NCBI GenBank assembly: GCA_963817035.1
Contig: CAWFMM010000003.1
Location: 930,001 to 994,000 of the forward strand
DNA from: AC-49 sp963817035
GTDB lineage: Bacteria > Actinomycetota > Thermoleophilia > Solirubrobacterales > Solirubrobacteraceae
Direction: 5' to 3'
Length of the DNA stretch: 64,000 nt
Below are positions 32,648-41,607 of this stretch, in pieces. Both the position numbers and the translations under genes were made by a program. Position 1 is the first letter of the stretch. The number at the start of each line of letters is the position of its first letter. The notes beneath the pieces are model-generated. The model had not been told where the DNA came from and made no database searches. It saw only the letters and a program-made list of their open reading frames with translations.

Positions 32648-35600
32648 ATGGCTGACTCCACGTCCGTGGCCGAAGCGGTCACTCCCGTTCCCACAGCGGC
32701 GCAGCTCAAGCGCGCCGAGTCGTTCACGCGCGAACAGTTCATGTTCGAGGGTGAAGACCCGGCGGTCGCGCTGGCGCCGGGCACGCCGCGCCGTCGCGCC
32801 CTGGACGCCGCGCTGGCCGAGATCGAAGCGGGCGCAAAGTTCCCCTCCACCGACTGGAGCCGGCGCTATTCGCTGCTGCTCGGCCTCGAGCGTGTGCTCA
32901 GCGAGGAGGAGCCCCATCTCGCCGACGGCACGCTGTTGAACCCCCACCAGGTCGACGCGCTCTCGGGCACGCTGACCGCCCTGCTGACCGAGGCCCAGCG
33001 CACGGATGGCAACGCAGCGGTCGTCGAGGCCGCGACGCCGGTTCTCGCGTTCGACGACGACGAGCCGCCGCCCGCGCCGGTCGCGGTCATCGAAGCTGAG
33101 ATCGAGGTCGGGCCCGAGGACGAGGAGGAGCTCGACGAGGAACTCGACGACGAGGACGACGACGAGGAGTTCGAGGACGAGGCCGAGCTCGTCTCCGCCG
33201 CCGCGCCCGACGAGGACGACGACGAGGACGACGAGGCCGAGCTCCCGCTCGAGCTCGAGATCGAGACCGACGTCGAGATCGAGGCGGACGAGTCCGACCA
33301 CGACCCGGCGCAGGATGTCGAGGCCGCCGAGGCCGACACCGACATCGACGAGCAGCCCGAGGTCGACGAGGACGTCGCCGAGGGGGCGCCCGACGATCCC
33401 AATGCGTTCAAGCGCTTCTGGTTCGAGCACGCGACCGGCGCCGGCAAGACCGTCGCCGCGATGGGCTTCGTCGAGGCGTCGCGCACCGGCGGCGTCCTGA
33501 TCCTCACCCACCGCCGCAACCTCGTCGACCAGTTCCACGGCGAGCTCAAGACGCGCGGCTACACCAAGCGGATCACGCCGGCGCTGCTCGACGACGCGCC
33601 GGTCAAGGGCAACGGCCCGGTGACCGTCGAGACCTACCAGTGGTTCGTGCGTAACGCCGGGCGCATATCCGGCGCGTACACGATCGTCATCTGCGACGAG
33701 GCCCATACCGCGCTCGGCGAGAAGACCTCGGCCGCGATCCGCGCGTGGACCGGCCCGATCTTCATCGGCATGACCGCGACCGGCGCTCTGATCGCCCGTC
33801 ACGTCACTGACCTCTTCCCGACCCAGACCTCGCGCTTCGATCTCGCCCAGGCCGCGCGCCGTGGCGTCATCTCGCCGCTGCGCTGCCTGCGGATCCCGCC
33901 CGGGCCGGGGGTGCGTACGATCGCCAAGGTGCCGCTGCGCCGCGGCGAGGTCGACATCGAGTTCGACCAGGAGATGCTGGCCGAGCTGCTCGACCAGGCG
34001 CCGTTCAACATGGCGATCGCCGATCTCTACAAGACGCGCTTCAACGGCGTGCCCGGCGTCGTCTACACGGCCGGTGTGCGCCACGCCTACAACGTCGCCG
34101 CCGCGTTTCGCGAGATCGGGATCAACGCCGAGGGCGTGTCGGGCGAGACGCCGAAGCGTCAGCTCGCCGAGATCCTCGCGCGCTACGAGCGCGGCGACAT
34201 CGACGTGCTCGTCAACGCGCAGCTGCTCGCGGAGGGCTGGAACTCCCCGCGTGCCACGGTCTGCATGCACCTCGCGCCGACGGCGTCGAAGCGGATCTAC
34301 CAGCAGCGCGTCGGGCGCGTCACGCGCCGCCACCCGGGCAAGGAGGCCGGCGTCGTCGTCGACTTCGTCCATCCCGCCACGCGTCACGACGACCCGGTGG
34401 TCACGCTGCACTCGCTGCTCGATCGCGACGTCTACCGCGGCGGCGCGATCGTCGTTGGCCCGGTGCGCCGCGGGCGCGGGCGCCGCGTGCGCGTCGAGCG
34501 CCGTGTGATTCCGGTCGCCGCCGACGAGGAACGCCGGCACGAGGTCTTCGAGCGCGAGCTGTGGCGGATCGCCGTCGAGCATCTCGATTGGTCCGAGCAG
34601 CACATGTGGGCCGCGCTGGCCGGCGCGCGCGTCGCGCCCAACGGCTGGCGCCGCGCGCGGGCGATGCTCCAGTTCGACGCGACGGGTGAGCTCAAGGGCC
34701 GCTTCCTCTCGACCGCGGTCGAGCGCAACAAGAACTCGCAGCTGCGTGTGCGCGCGCTCCAGGAGATCGCCGTGGCCCGTGATGCTGACGCGTTTGACTA
34801 CGCGATCGACGTCATCGGCACGTGGTCGCGCGAGGAGCGCCGCGAGGGCGTCAAGGTCGCGCTGCAGGCGCTGACCGAGCGGCGCATCGGCCGCCGCGAC
34901 CAGGCCAATGCGTGGATCTGGCGCCTGGCCGAGTACACGCGCGACGTCCACGAGGAGTACGCGGTCCAGCGCTGGCCCGAGACCAAGCGGTTGCTCGGCC
35001 TGTTGGTGAACTCGTCCGGCGCCGCCCACGCGCGTAACGCGCGGCGGCTGGTCCACGCGGCGCGCAAGCACGACCGGCGGTTGTCCGCTGCGCTGCTTGC
35101 CGCCGCGGTCGCTCACACGCCGGAGGCCGAGGAGGTCCTGCGCGGCGCGCGGACGCGGATGGCCCGCAAGCCGAGCGCGCTGAGCCGTGAGCTGTTGCGC
35201 AACTTCCCCAAGGGCGGCAGGCGCGGGCGCAGTCGCCGCCGGCGCGGCAAGAAGGGCGCCAACGGCGCGCCCAGCGTCGAGCTCGAGGTCGGCACGGTGC
35301 AGTCAACCAACGGCGTCCACGAGCAGCGCCACGGCGCGCGCAAGAAGACGATCGTCGCTGCGGCCAAGCCTCCGCAGGCGCCGCCGTCGGCCGAGGAGGC
35401 CGTCGACGCGATCGGCGACGCGCTGCAGTCACTGCTGGCCGCCAAGTCCGGCGAGCCGGCGCCGGTCAAGAAGAAGGCCGCCCCGCGGCGCCGCAAGGTC
35501 GTGCTCGACGACGACGACGATGCCGTCGCGGCCCACAGCGAGCCCGACGACGAGCCGCAGGAGACACCGGCGCCCAAGGCGGCGCGCAAGGCGCCGGCCA

Positions 35601-35716
35601 AGCCGGCGACGAAGACCGCGGCCAAGAAGAAGCCCGCGCCCCGCCGTCGCCGCAAGGTCGTCGATTCCGACGACGACGGCGCCGACCCCAAGGAACCTGC
35701 GCCGTCAGTCGCCTGA
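32648..35716 (+). CDS. SF2 helicase (XPB/RAD25-like core) with acidic insert and basic tail
   Basis: 1,022 residues. Residues 1-130 include a Q-motif-like LLNPHQVDALSGTLTALL (about 97-114). Residues about 135-250 are mostly Asp and Glu. The motor follows: Walker A ATGAGKT at 262-268, DEAH at 350-353, GMTATG, LLAEGWNSPRA and QRVGRVTRR at 553-561. A helical region (about 600-840) precedes a tail of about 180 residues alternating Lys/Arg-rich and Asp/Glu-rich blocks. All motor motifs are intact, so it should be an active ATPase or translocase. The acidic block interrupts RecA domain 1 between the Q-like motif and Walker A. Substrate and pathway are unknown. Confidence 0.85.
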   Translation: MADSTSVAEAVTPVPTAAQLKRAESFTREQFMFEGEDPAVALAPGTPRRRALDAALAEIEAGAKFPSTDWSRRYSLLLGLERVLSEEEPHLADGTLLNPHQVDALSGTLTALLTEAQRTDGNAAVVEAATPVLAFDDDEPPPAPVAVIEAEIEVGPEDEEELDEELDDEDDDEEFEDEAELVSAAAPDEDDDEDDEAELPLELEIETDVEIEADESDHDPAQDVEAAEADTDIDEQPEVDEDVAEGAPDDPNAFKRFWFEHATGAGKTVAAMGFVEASRTGGVLILTHRRNLVDQFHGELKTRGYTKRITPALLDDAPVKGNGPVTVETYQWFVRNAGRISGAYTIVICDEAHTALGEKTSAAIRAWTGPIFIGMTATGALIARHVTDLFPTQTSRFDLAQAARRGVISPLRCLRIPPGPGVRTIAKVPLRRGEVDIEFDQEMLAELLDQAPFNMAIADLYKTRFNGVPGVVYTAGVRHAYNVAAAFREIGINAEGVSGETPKRQLAEILARYERGDIDVLVNAQLLAEGWNSPRATVCMHLAPTASKRIYQQRVGRVTRRHPGKEAGVVVDFVHPATRHDDPVVTLHSLLDRDVYRGGAIVVGPVRRGRGRRVRVERRVIPVAADEERRHEVFERELWRIAVEHLDWSEQHMWAALAGARVAPNGWRRARAMLQFDATGELKGRFLSTAVERNKNSQLRVRALQEIAVARDADAFDYAIDVIGTWSREERREGVKVALQALTERRIGRRDQANAWIWRLAEYTRDVHEEYAVQRWPETKRLLGLLVNSSGAAHARNARRLVHAARKHDRRLSAALLAAAVAHTPEAEEVLRGARTRMARKPSALSRELLRNFPKGGRRGRSRRRRGKKGANGAPSVELEVGTVQSTNGVHEQRHGARKKTIVAAAKPPQAPPSAEEAVDAIGDALQSLLAAKSGEPAPVKKKAAPRRRKVVLDDDDDAVAAHSEPDDEPQETPAPKAARKAPAKPATKTAAKKKPAPRRRRKVVDSDDDGADPKEPAPSVA

Positions 35717-36403
35717 CGGGTTCGCCGGGCGCAGGTGGACCTCGCCGGCGCTGAGTTCGATCCGGTCCCCGCCGTCCAGCGCGACGATCAGGCGGCCGTC
35801 GCCGTCGATGCCGTCGGCGATTCCGTCGAGGCCGGTTCCCCAGCTGATCGGCTGACCGCGTAGCGCGTCGCGGGCGCGGAAGCGGTCGAGGACGGCGTCC
35901 TTGGCGAGGGCCAGTGCGTCGTCGAGCTGGGCGAGCAGGGAGGAGAGGAACGGCTCCACGTCGGCGCGCGTGCGCCCGAGCGTTCCGGCGCGTGCGTGCA
36001 GCTCGTCGGGCAGGTCGGCGATGTCGACCGCGACGTTGACGCCGATGCCAAGGACGGCCCAGCCGTCGCTCAGGCGCGCCTCGGCGAGGATGCCGGCGAC
36101 CTTGCGCCCGTCGACGAGCACGTCGTTGGGCCACTTCAGTTTGGCCGAGTCGCCGATGGCCGCGGCCACGGTGACACCCGCACGCAGCGGCAGCAGCGAC
36201 GGGATGTCACGCAGCACGATCGACATCAGCAGCGCGCTGCCCGGTGGCGCGCTCCACGTGCGCCCCTGGCGCCCGCGTCCGGCCGATTGCGCGTCGGCGG
36301 TGATCAGCGTTCCGTGTGGCGCGCCGGCGGCGGCGAGGTCGCGCGCACGGTCGCTCGTGGAGTCGATCTCACGCAGGTGCAGGCGGGGGGAGCCGAGGCT
36401 CAT
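35705..36403 (-). CDS. birA: Biotin--[acetyl-CoA-carboxylase] ligase, class I
   Basis: Activates biotin as biotinyl-AMP and attaches it to carboxylase carriers. The 232 residues have REIDSTSDRARDL, the biotinyl-AMP loop GRGRQGRTW, KWPNDVLVDGRKVAGIL and a C-terminal SH3-like domain. No N-terminal DNA-binding domain is present, so it is not a repressor. The ATG overlaps the cobA/hemD stop. Its 3' end overlaps the helicase gene by 12 nt in antisense. Confidence 0.93.
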   Translation of the reverse strand: MSLGSPRLHLREIDSTSDRARDLAAAGAPHGTLITADAQSAGRGRQGRTWSAPPGSALLMSIVLRDIPSLLPLRAGVTVAAAIGDSAKLKWPNDVLVDGRKVAGILAEARLSDGWAVLGIGVNVAVDIADLPDELHARAGTLGRTRADVEPFLSSLLAQLDDALALAKDAVLDRFRARDALRGQPISWGTGLDGIADGIDGDGRLIVALDGGDRIELSAGEVHLRPANPSGD

Positions 36404-37869
36404 ACCCGCGCGCCTCGCAGCAACGCCTCGACCAGGCCGTCGGGCGTGTGGACGTCGGCCTCGAGCCCCGGCTCGAGGCCGTGGGCGCGCAGCGCCTCGC
36501 TCGTCGCCGGGCCGATCGAGCACAGCCGCGGCCCGTCGCGCAACGCGTCGGGCCCGCCGGCCGCCTGCACGAGTGCGTCGACCGTCGAGGCGGAGGTGAA
36601 CAACGCATCGTCGGCGCCGAGCACGGCGGCGCGGGTCTCGCCGTCGAGCGGTTCGGGCACGGTCCGGTACAGCGCGAGGATCTCGACCTCGGCGCCCGCG
36701 GCGCGCAGCGCGTCGGGCAGGACCTCGCGGCCCTCCTCGGCGCGGGCGATCAGCGCGCGGCGGACCGGTATGCCGGCCAGCGCCCCGGCCAGCCCTTCGG
36801 CGACCGAGCGCTCGGGGACGATGTCGGCCTCGATCCCGCGGTCGCGTAGCGCCGCCGCGGTTCCCGGTCCGATCGCGGCGATCCGCGGGCCGGTGAGAGC
36901 GCGCGCGTCGCGGACGAGATCGAAGAGGGCGCCGACGCCGTTGGGGCTTGTCAGGCACAACAGGTCGTACCGCGAGAGGTCGGGCAGCCGCACGGCCAGC
37001 GGCGCGATCGCGATCGCCGGGGCCTGGATCACGTCAGCGCCGAGGGCACGCAGGCGCTGGGCCAGCGCGCTGGCCTGCGGGCGTGCGCGCAACACGGCGA
37101 CGCGGCGCCCGGCGAGTGGGCGGTCGCCGAGCCACGCAAGGCTCTCGGCCAACGCGGCGACCGGCCCGACCACGGTGATCGCGGGCGCTTTGATCGACTC
37201 CTCGCCCGCCCGCTGCGCGATCGTGGCCAGCGTGGCCGGCACGGTGCGCTGGTCGGCGAACGTGCCGCGCTCGATGATCGCGGCCGGCTCGTCGGCCGCG
37301 CGCCCGCCGTCGATCAACTGGGCCGTGATCCGCGGTAGCTGGCGCACGCCCATGTAGAAGACGAGCGTCCCGGGGAACGCGGCGAGCGCGGGCCAGTCGA
37401 TCGCCTCCTCCGGCTTGTCGGGGTTCTCGTGGCCGGTGATGAACGCGACCGCGCTGGCCATACCGCGCTGGGTCACCGGGATCCCGGCGTACGCGCTCGC
37501 CGCAACGCCCGCGGTCACGCCGGGGACGACCTCGAAGTCGATCCCGTGCTCGGCCAGCAGCAGGGCCTCCTCGCCGCCGCGGCCGAAGACGAACGGATCG
37601 CCGCCCTTGAGCCGCACGACCGTCCGGCCGGCCTGGGCGTGATCGAGCAGCAGCGCGTTGGTCCGGTCCTGCGGGACCTGCGCGCCGCCGCCGCGCTTGC
37701 CGACGTCGACGACGACCGCGTCGGCGCGCGCGCCGACGAGCGCGCCGGGCGGGATCAGCTGGTCGTGGAGGATCACGTCGGCGTCGGCGATCAGCTCGCG
37801 CGCCCGGACGGTCATCAGCCCCGGGTCGCCGGGGCCGGCGCCGACGAGATAGACGCGGCCGGCGCTCAC
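36400..37869 (-). CDS. cobA-hemD: Fused uroporphyrinogen-III C-methyltransferase and uroporphyrinogen-III synthase
   Basis: 489 residues in two domains. Residues 1-245 are SUMT (VYLVGAGPGDPGLMTVRA, VVRLKGGDPFVFGRGGEE, PVTQRGMASAVAFITGH), which methylates uroporphyrinogen III to precorrin-2. Residues about 250-489 are HemD (GRRVAVLRARP, LLCLTSPNGVGALF, LFTSASTVDALV), which closes the uroporphyrinogen III ring. The fusion sits at the heme/siroheme branch point. The GTG start at 37869 overlaps the hemC stop. Confidence 0.93.
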   Translation of the reverse strand: MSAGRVYLVGAGPGDPGLMTVRARELIADADVILHDQLIPPGALVGARADAVVVDVGKRGGGAQVPQDRTNALLLDHAQAGRTVVRLKGGDPFVFGRGGEEALLLAEHGIDFEVVPGVTAGVAASAYAGIPVTQRGMASAVAFITGHENPDKPEEAIDWPALAAFPGTLVFYMGVRQLPRITAQLIDGGRAADEPAAIIERGTFADQRTVPATLATIAQRAGEESIKAPAITVVGPVAALAESLAWLGDRPLAGRRVAVLRARPQASALAQRLRALGADVIQAPAIAIAPLAVRLPDLSRYDLLCLTSPNGVGALFDLVRDARALTGPRIAAIGPGTAAALRDRGIEADIVPERSVAEGLAGALAGIPVRRALIARAEEGREVLPDALRAAGAEVEILALYRTVPEPLDGETRAAVLGADDALFTSASTVDALVQAAGGPDALRDGPRLCSIGPATSEALRAHGLEPGLEADVHTPDGLVEALLRGARV

Positions 37870-38702
37870 GACGCGTGCGCCATCGCTTCGGCTCGGGCCA
37901 GCAGGTCCGCGGCCCCGGCGGCGAGCATCTGCGCGGCGGCGTCGGGTCCCTCGGCGCTCAGCCACTCGCTGCCGTCGGGCAGGCCGACCCACGCCCGCAG
38001 CACCCCGTCGGCGCCGCTGACGTGCGCGCCCAGCGGGGTGTCGCAGCTGCCGCCGAGGTCACGCGCGCAGGCGCGCTCGGTGCGCAGCGCGGCCAGCGCG
38101 TCGCGGTCGACGATCGCAGCGACGAGCTCCGCTTCGCCGCTGCGGGTCTGGAGGACGAGCGCCCCCTGGCCCGGCGCGGGCACGAGCTCATCGAGGACGC
38201 CACCGACCGCCTCCCCACGCCCCAGGCGCCGCAGCCCGGCGTAGGCGAGCACGAGCGCGTCAGCCTCACCGTCGGCGAGCTTGCGCAGGCGCGTGTCGAC
38301 GTTGCCGCGCAGCTCGACGAGCTCGAGATCGGGGCGCAGCGCGCAGACCTGGGCGCGGCGGCGGATCGAGCTCGTCCCCACGCGCGCGCCCGCGGGCAGC
38401 TCGTGAAGCGATGTCGCGCCGACCAGTGCGTCACGAGCGTCCTCGCGCGCCATCGTGCCCGCGAGCTCGAGGTCGCCGGGCATCTCGATCGGGACGTCCT
38501 TGGCGCTGTGGACCGCGACGTCGGCCTCGCCGTTGCGCAATGCGAGTTCGATGTCGGAGACCCAGCGGGCCTTGTCGTCGCCGGCGCCGCGGTCGCCCGC
38601 GGTGCTGACGACGACCAGCTCGTGGCGGGAACCGGGCAGCGCGTCGGCGACCGCGTGGGCCTGGGCCAGCGCGAGCGCGCTGCCCCGGGTGGCGATCCTC
38701 AC
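37866..38702 (-). CDS. hemC: Porphobilinogen deaminase
   Basis: Condenses four porphobilinogens into hydroxymethylbilane. The 278 residues include RIATRGSALALAQA, the DVAVHSAKDVP motif, LRGNVDTRLRKL and Cys220 in GGSCDTPLGAH, which carries the dipyrromethane cofactor. The C-terminal domain is slightly short against the usual 300-310. The GTG start overlaps the hemA stop. Confidence 0.95.
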   Translation of the reverse strand: MRIATRGSALALAQAHAVADALPGSRHELVVVSTAGDRGAGDDKARWVSDIELALRNGEADVAVHSAKDVPIEMPGDLELAGTMAREDARDALVGATSLHELPAGARVGTSSIRRRAQVCALRPDLELVELRGNVDTRLRKLADGEADALVLAYAGLRRLGRGEAVGGVLDELVPAPGQGALVLQTRSGEAELVAAIVDRDALAALRTERACARDLGGSCDTPLGAHVSGADGVLRAWVGLPDGSEWLSAEGPDAAAQMLAAGAADLLARAEAMAHAS

Positions 38703-40009
38703 TTTGCCGGGCGGTGTTCGCGTTCGGCCGCCGTCGACGGCTCGGCGATCGGGTCGTCGTCGAGCCCGAACAGCTCCGACAGCGCCTTCATGGCGCCGTG
38801 GTTGGCGCTGGACTTCAGGCGCAACGTCGGCTCGTGCAGCAGTCGCGAGACGATCGCGTGGGCCATCGCGTCGACGCGCGCGAGGTCGCCCGGCGAGGCC
38901 GACTCCCAGCGGCTCGCGTTCTCGGCCACGACCTGCGCGGCGATCTCGTCGCCTCGCCCGCGCAGCGCGGCGATCGTCGGTCGCACGTCGAGCTCGCCGA
39001 GGAAGCGGGCGAAGCGGTCGATCTCCTCCTCGATCACGTGCTCGGCGGCGTCGCGCTCGGACTCACGCACCCCCTGGTTCTGCGCGACGACGGCCTGAAG
39101 GTCGTCCATGTCGTAGAGCGTCACGCCGTCGATCTCGCCGCAGTCGGCCTCGATGTCACGCGGCACGGCCATGTCGATCAGCAGCAGCGGCTGATCGCGC
39201 ATCGCGACCACCGCGCTGAGCTCCTCGGCGCCGATGATCGGATGCGGCGACGAGGTCGAGGCGACGACGATGTCGGCGGTGCGCAGCTGGTGGGGCATTG
39301 CGTCGAGCGCGACGACGCTGCCGCCAAACTGATCGGCCATCGAGCGCGCGCGGGCAGCGTTGCGATTCGCGATGAAGATCGTCTGCACACCCTCTTCGGC
39401 GAGCGCTTCGGCGGTCAGCTCGCTCATCTCGCCGGCCCCGACGATCAGGACCTCGCGGTCGCGCAGGTCGCCGAGCACGGCACGCGCGAGGTCGACGGCG
39501 ACCGTCGACACGCTGACCCGGCCGGCCCCGAGCGCCGTCTCGTCGCGCACGCGCTTTCCGGTCTGCAGGGCGGCCATGAACAGCCGGTTGATCATCGGTC
39601 CGGTCGTGCCGTTCTCGAGCGCGGCCGCGTATGCGCGCTTGACCTGGCCCTGCACCTCGTTCTCGCCGACGATCATCGACTCCAGCCCGCAGGTGACGCG
39701 GTAGAGATGGCGCGCGGCGTCGCAGTTGCGCGGCGCGTAGACCACCGAAGCGAGCTCGGTCGGCCGGATCGCGCCCTGTTTGGCCACGGCGGCGAGAACG
39801 TCGGCCTCGGCGGCGACCGGATCACCGACGACGAGGTAGAGCTCGGTGCGGTTGCAGGTCGAGATCGCGACCGCCTCGTGGATCTCGGGCGTCTGCAGCA
39901 GCTCGGTCGTGAAGCGCTGCGCCGCGGAGTCGGTCAGCGCGATGCGCTCGCGCAGCGCGACCGGCGCCGTCTTGTGCGAGATGCCCAGCGCCAGCAGCTG
40001 GCCGCTCAT
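38699..40009 (-). CDS. hemA: Glutamyl-tRNA reductase
   Basis: First committed step of C5-pathway tetrapyrrole synthesis, reducing glutamyl-tRNA to glutamate-1-semialdehyde. The 436 residues show GISHKTAPVALRE, the active-site Cys52 in ISTCNRTELY, GENEVQGQVKRAY, the NADPH-binding GAGEMSELTAEAL and a C-terminal dimerisation helix. The ATG overlaps the ccmD stop. Confidence 0.96.
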   Translation of the reverse strand: MSGQLLALGISHKTAPVALRERIALTDSAAQRFTTELLQTPEIHEAVAISTCNRTELYLVVGDPVAAEADVLAAVAKQGAIRPTELASVVYAPRNCDAARHLYRVTCGLESMIVGENEVQGQVKRAYAAALENGTTGPMINRLFMAALQTGKRVRDETALGAGRVSVSTVAVDLARAVLGDLRDREVLIVGAGEMSELTAEALAEEGVQTIFIANRNAARARSMADQFGGSVVALDAMPHQLRTADIVVASTSSPHPIIGAEELSAVVAMRDQPLLLIDMAVPRDIEADCGEIDGVTLYDMDDLQAVVAQNQGVRESERDAAEHVIEEEIDRFARFLGELDVRPTIAALRGRGDEIAAQVVAENASRWESASPGDLARVDAMAHAIVSRLLHEPTLRLKSSANHGAMKALSELFGLDDDPIAEPSTAAEREHRPAK

Positions 40010-40203
40010 CGGCCGGCCTGCATCGGTTCGCGGTCCTCATCGAGCCGGGTCTCCGCCAGCTCGTTGAGCTCGATCAACTCTCGCTCCACCCGGGTCAGCT
40101 TATACGCCATGATCGCCACGAAGATCAACAGCAGCGCGAAAAAGACCAGATACGCGGCCGCCACGTACTCGCTGTGATCGGGGAAGCGGATGCCGGCGAT
40201 CAT
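40006..40203 (-). CDS. ccmD: CcmD-like small heme-exporter subunit
   Basis: 65 residues with one TM (about 13-35, YVAAAYLVFFALLLIFVAIMA) followed by a charged helix (KLTRVERELIELNEL), matching CcmD, which links CcmC and CcmE during heme loading. Too small for motif proof; the position between ccmC and hemA and the two ATGA overlaps support it. Confidence 0.8.
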   Translation of the reverse strand: MIAGIRFPDHSEYVAAAYLVFFALLLIFVAIMAYKLTRVERELIELNELAETRLDEDREPMQAGR

Positions 40204-40931
40204 GGGCTGGGCAGCGATGGCGCCGCCGAGCGCCCGCGGGGGGCCAGCGCGTCGTCGCCGGCGAGCTTGCGGCGCAGCGAGCGCAGCTGCGCGTGCACGC
40301 TCTTCGCGGTCATCTCGTACTTCCACAGGGTGATGTAGAGCAGCGTCATCCCGAGCAGCGCGATCAGGAACGTGAGCCGCATCGGGCCTGGCAGGTTTGA
40401 CTCGCTGCCGAGCACGCGCGGGTGGGAGTACGCCTGGGCGAGACGCACGGCGAGGAAGTTCAACGGCACGAAGGCGCCGGCGGTGATCGCGAAGACCGAT
40501 GCGTAGCGCGCCTGCTTGTCGCGGTCCTCGATCGAGAAGCGCAGCGGCTGGTAGGTCGCGTAGAGCAGGAAGATGATCAGGAAGCTGACGAGCGTCGGTT
40601 CGTCCCACACCCACCAGTGTCCCCACGACGCGCGGGCCCAGATCGCGCCGGTGATCAGCACGCCGACGCCGAGGATCAGCGAGATGTGGATCGCGACGTA
40701 GGAGCGCATGTCCCAGCGTGCGTCCTCGGTGCGCAGATGCTGGATCGCGCAGATCGCCGCGAACACGAAGCCCGACAGCGCGACGATCGCCATCGGCACG
40801 TGCAGGTAGAAGATCTTCTGGATGAATCCCTGGTCGGCGTCCTCGGGCGCATAGAAGAACGCCAGCGCGAACGCGCCGGTGAGGGTCACGGCTGTGGCAA
40901 TCGAGAGCGCCCGCAGGCGCTTGCCATACAT
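40200..40931 (-). CDS. ccmC: Heme exporter/handling protein CcmC
   Basis: 243 residues with six TM helices and the periplasmic tryptophan-rich WWD motif ASWGHWWVWDEP (about 102-112), which presents heme to CcmE. Conserved His44 (YLHVPMAI) and His82 (AIHISLIL) are the usual heme ligands. The start is ATG 40931; upstream in-frame sequence overlaps ccmB and is not homologous. It lies 7 nt after ccmB. Confidence 0.93.
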   Translation of the reverse strand: MYGKRLRALSIATAVTLTGAFALAFFYAPEDADQGFIQKIFYLHVPMAIVALSGFVFAAICAIQHLRTEDARWDMRSYVAIHISLILGVGVLITGAIWARASWGHWWVWDEPTLVSFLIIFLLYATYQPLRFSIEDRDKQARYASVFAITAGAFVPLNFLAVRLAQAYSHPRVLGSESNLPGPMRLTFLIALLGMTLLYITLWKYEMTAKSVHAQLRSLRRKLAGDDALAPRGRSAAPSLPSP

Positions 40932-40938
40932 GTCGGAG

Positions 40939-41607
40939 TCAGTCCTCCAGGAGGTAGTCGAAGACCGCGTAGGCCACCAGGCCGAAGACCAGATCATAGA
41001 GCCCGAGGACCGCTGGCCAGCGGGTTGGCACGTTGCCACCGGCACCGCTGACCAGCACCACGGCGCTCCCCCGCGCCGCCGCGATCAGCACCGGAAGCAG
41101 GAGCGGTAGGGCGATCAACGGCACGATCAGGTCGCGCGCGCGTGACTGGACGGCCAGCGCGCCGACCAGCGTGCCGACGATCGCGACGCCGATGTCGGCG
41201 AGCGCGAGCAGCCCGATCAGCTGGCCGAGCGCGCAGACCGGCGAGCCGAGCAGCAGGAAGAACGCCGGCAGCGCCACGATCTGGACGAGCACGAGGTATG
41301 CGAGCAGGGCCGCGGTCTTGGCAACGAACAGCGCGCTGCGATCGACGGGCGCGAGCAGGAAGCCGTCGAAGCCGCCCTCCTCGCGGTCGGCGACGAACAG
41401 CCGAGCGATCCCGAGCATCGCGCCGAGCAGCAGCGTGACCCACAGCACGCCGGACGCGAGGTCGCCGGAGATCTCGTTGCGATGCAGGGCGAAGTGGAAG
41501 ATCACGAAGGTCGTGATCGAGAACAGCGCCATCGCCGGCACCGACTGCGGCGTGCGCAGCTCCAGGCGCAGCTCCTTGCGCAGGACGGCGGAGGTCGCGC
41601 GTCTCAT
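40939..41607 (-). CDS. ccmB: Heme ABC exporter permease CcmB
   Basis: 222 residues with six TM helices. The N-terminal VLRKELRLELRTPQSVPAM and RLFVADREEGGFDGFLLAPV are family features. It forms the CcmAB transporter with the ATPase next to it. The ATG overlaps the ccmA stop. Confidence 0.9.
   Translation of the reverse strand: MRRATSAVLRKELRLELRTPQSVPAMALFSITTFVIFHFALHRNEISGDLASGVLWVTLLLGAMLGIARLFVADREEGGFDGFLLAPVDRSALFVAKTAALLAYLVLVQIVALPAFFLLLGSPVCALGQLIGLLALADIGVAIVGTLVGALAVQSRARDLIVPLIALPLLLPVLIAAARGSAVVLVSGAGGNVPTRWPAVLGLYDLVFGLVAYAVFDYLLED

Noticed and set aside
33040..33400. Repetitive acidic codons considered as a CRISPR or tandem DNA repeat
   Set aside because: The period is codon-level low complexity in a coding frame, with no spacers or fixed unit.
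32462..35116. Long minus-strand open frame opposite the helicase, joined to the TlpA-like gene
   Set aside because: Only the last 193 residues show homology; the rest is the antisense of the helicase and its acidic repeats.
38850..40180. Long plus-strand open frames opposite hemA
   Set aside because: Shadow of hemA; no domain seen and arginine-rich composition typical of antisense frames.
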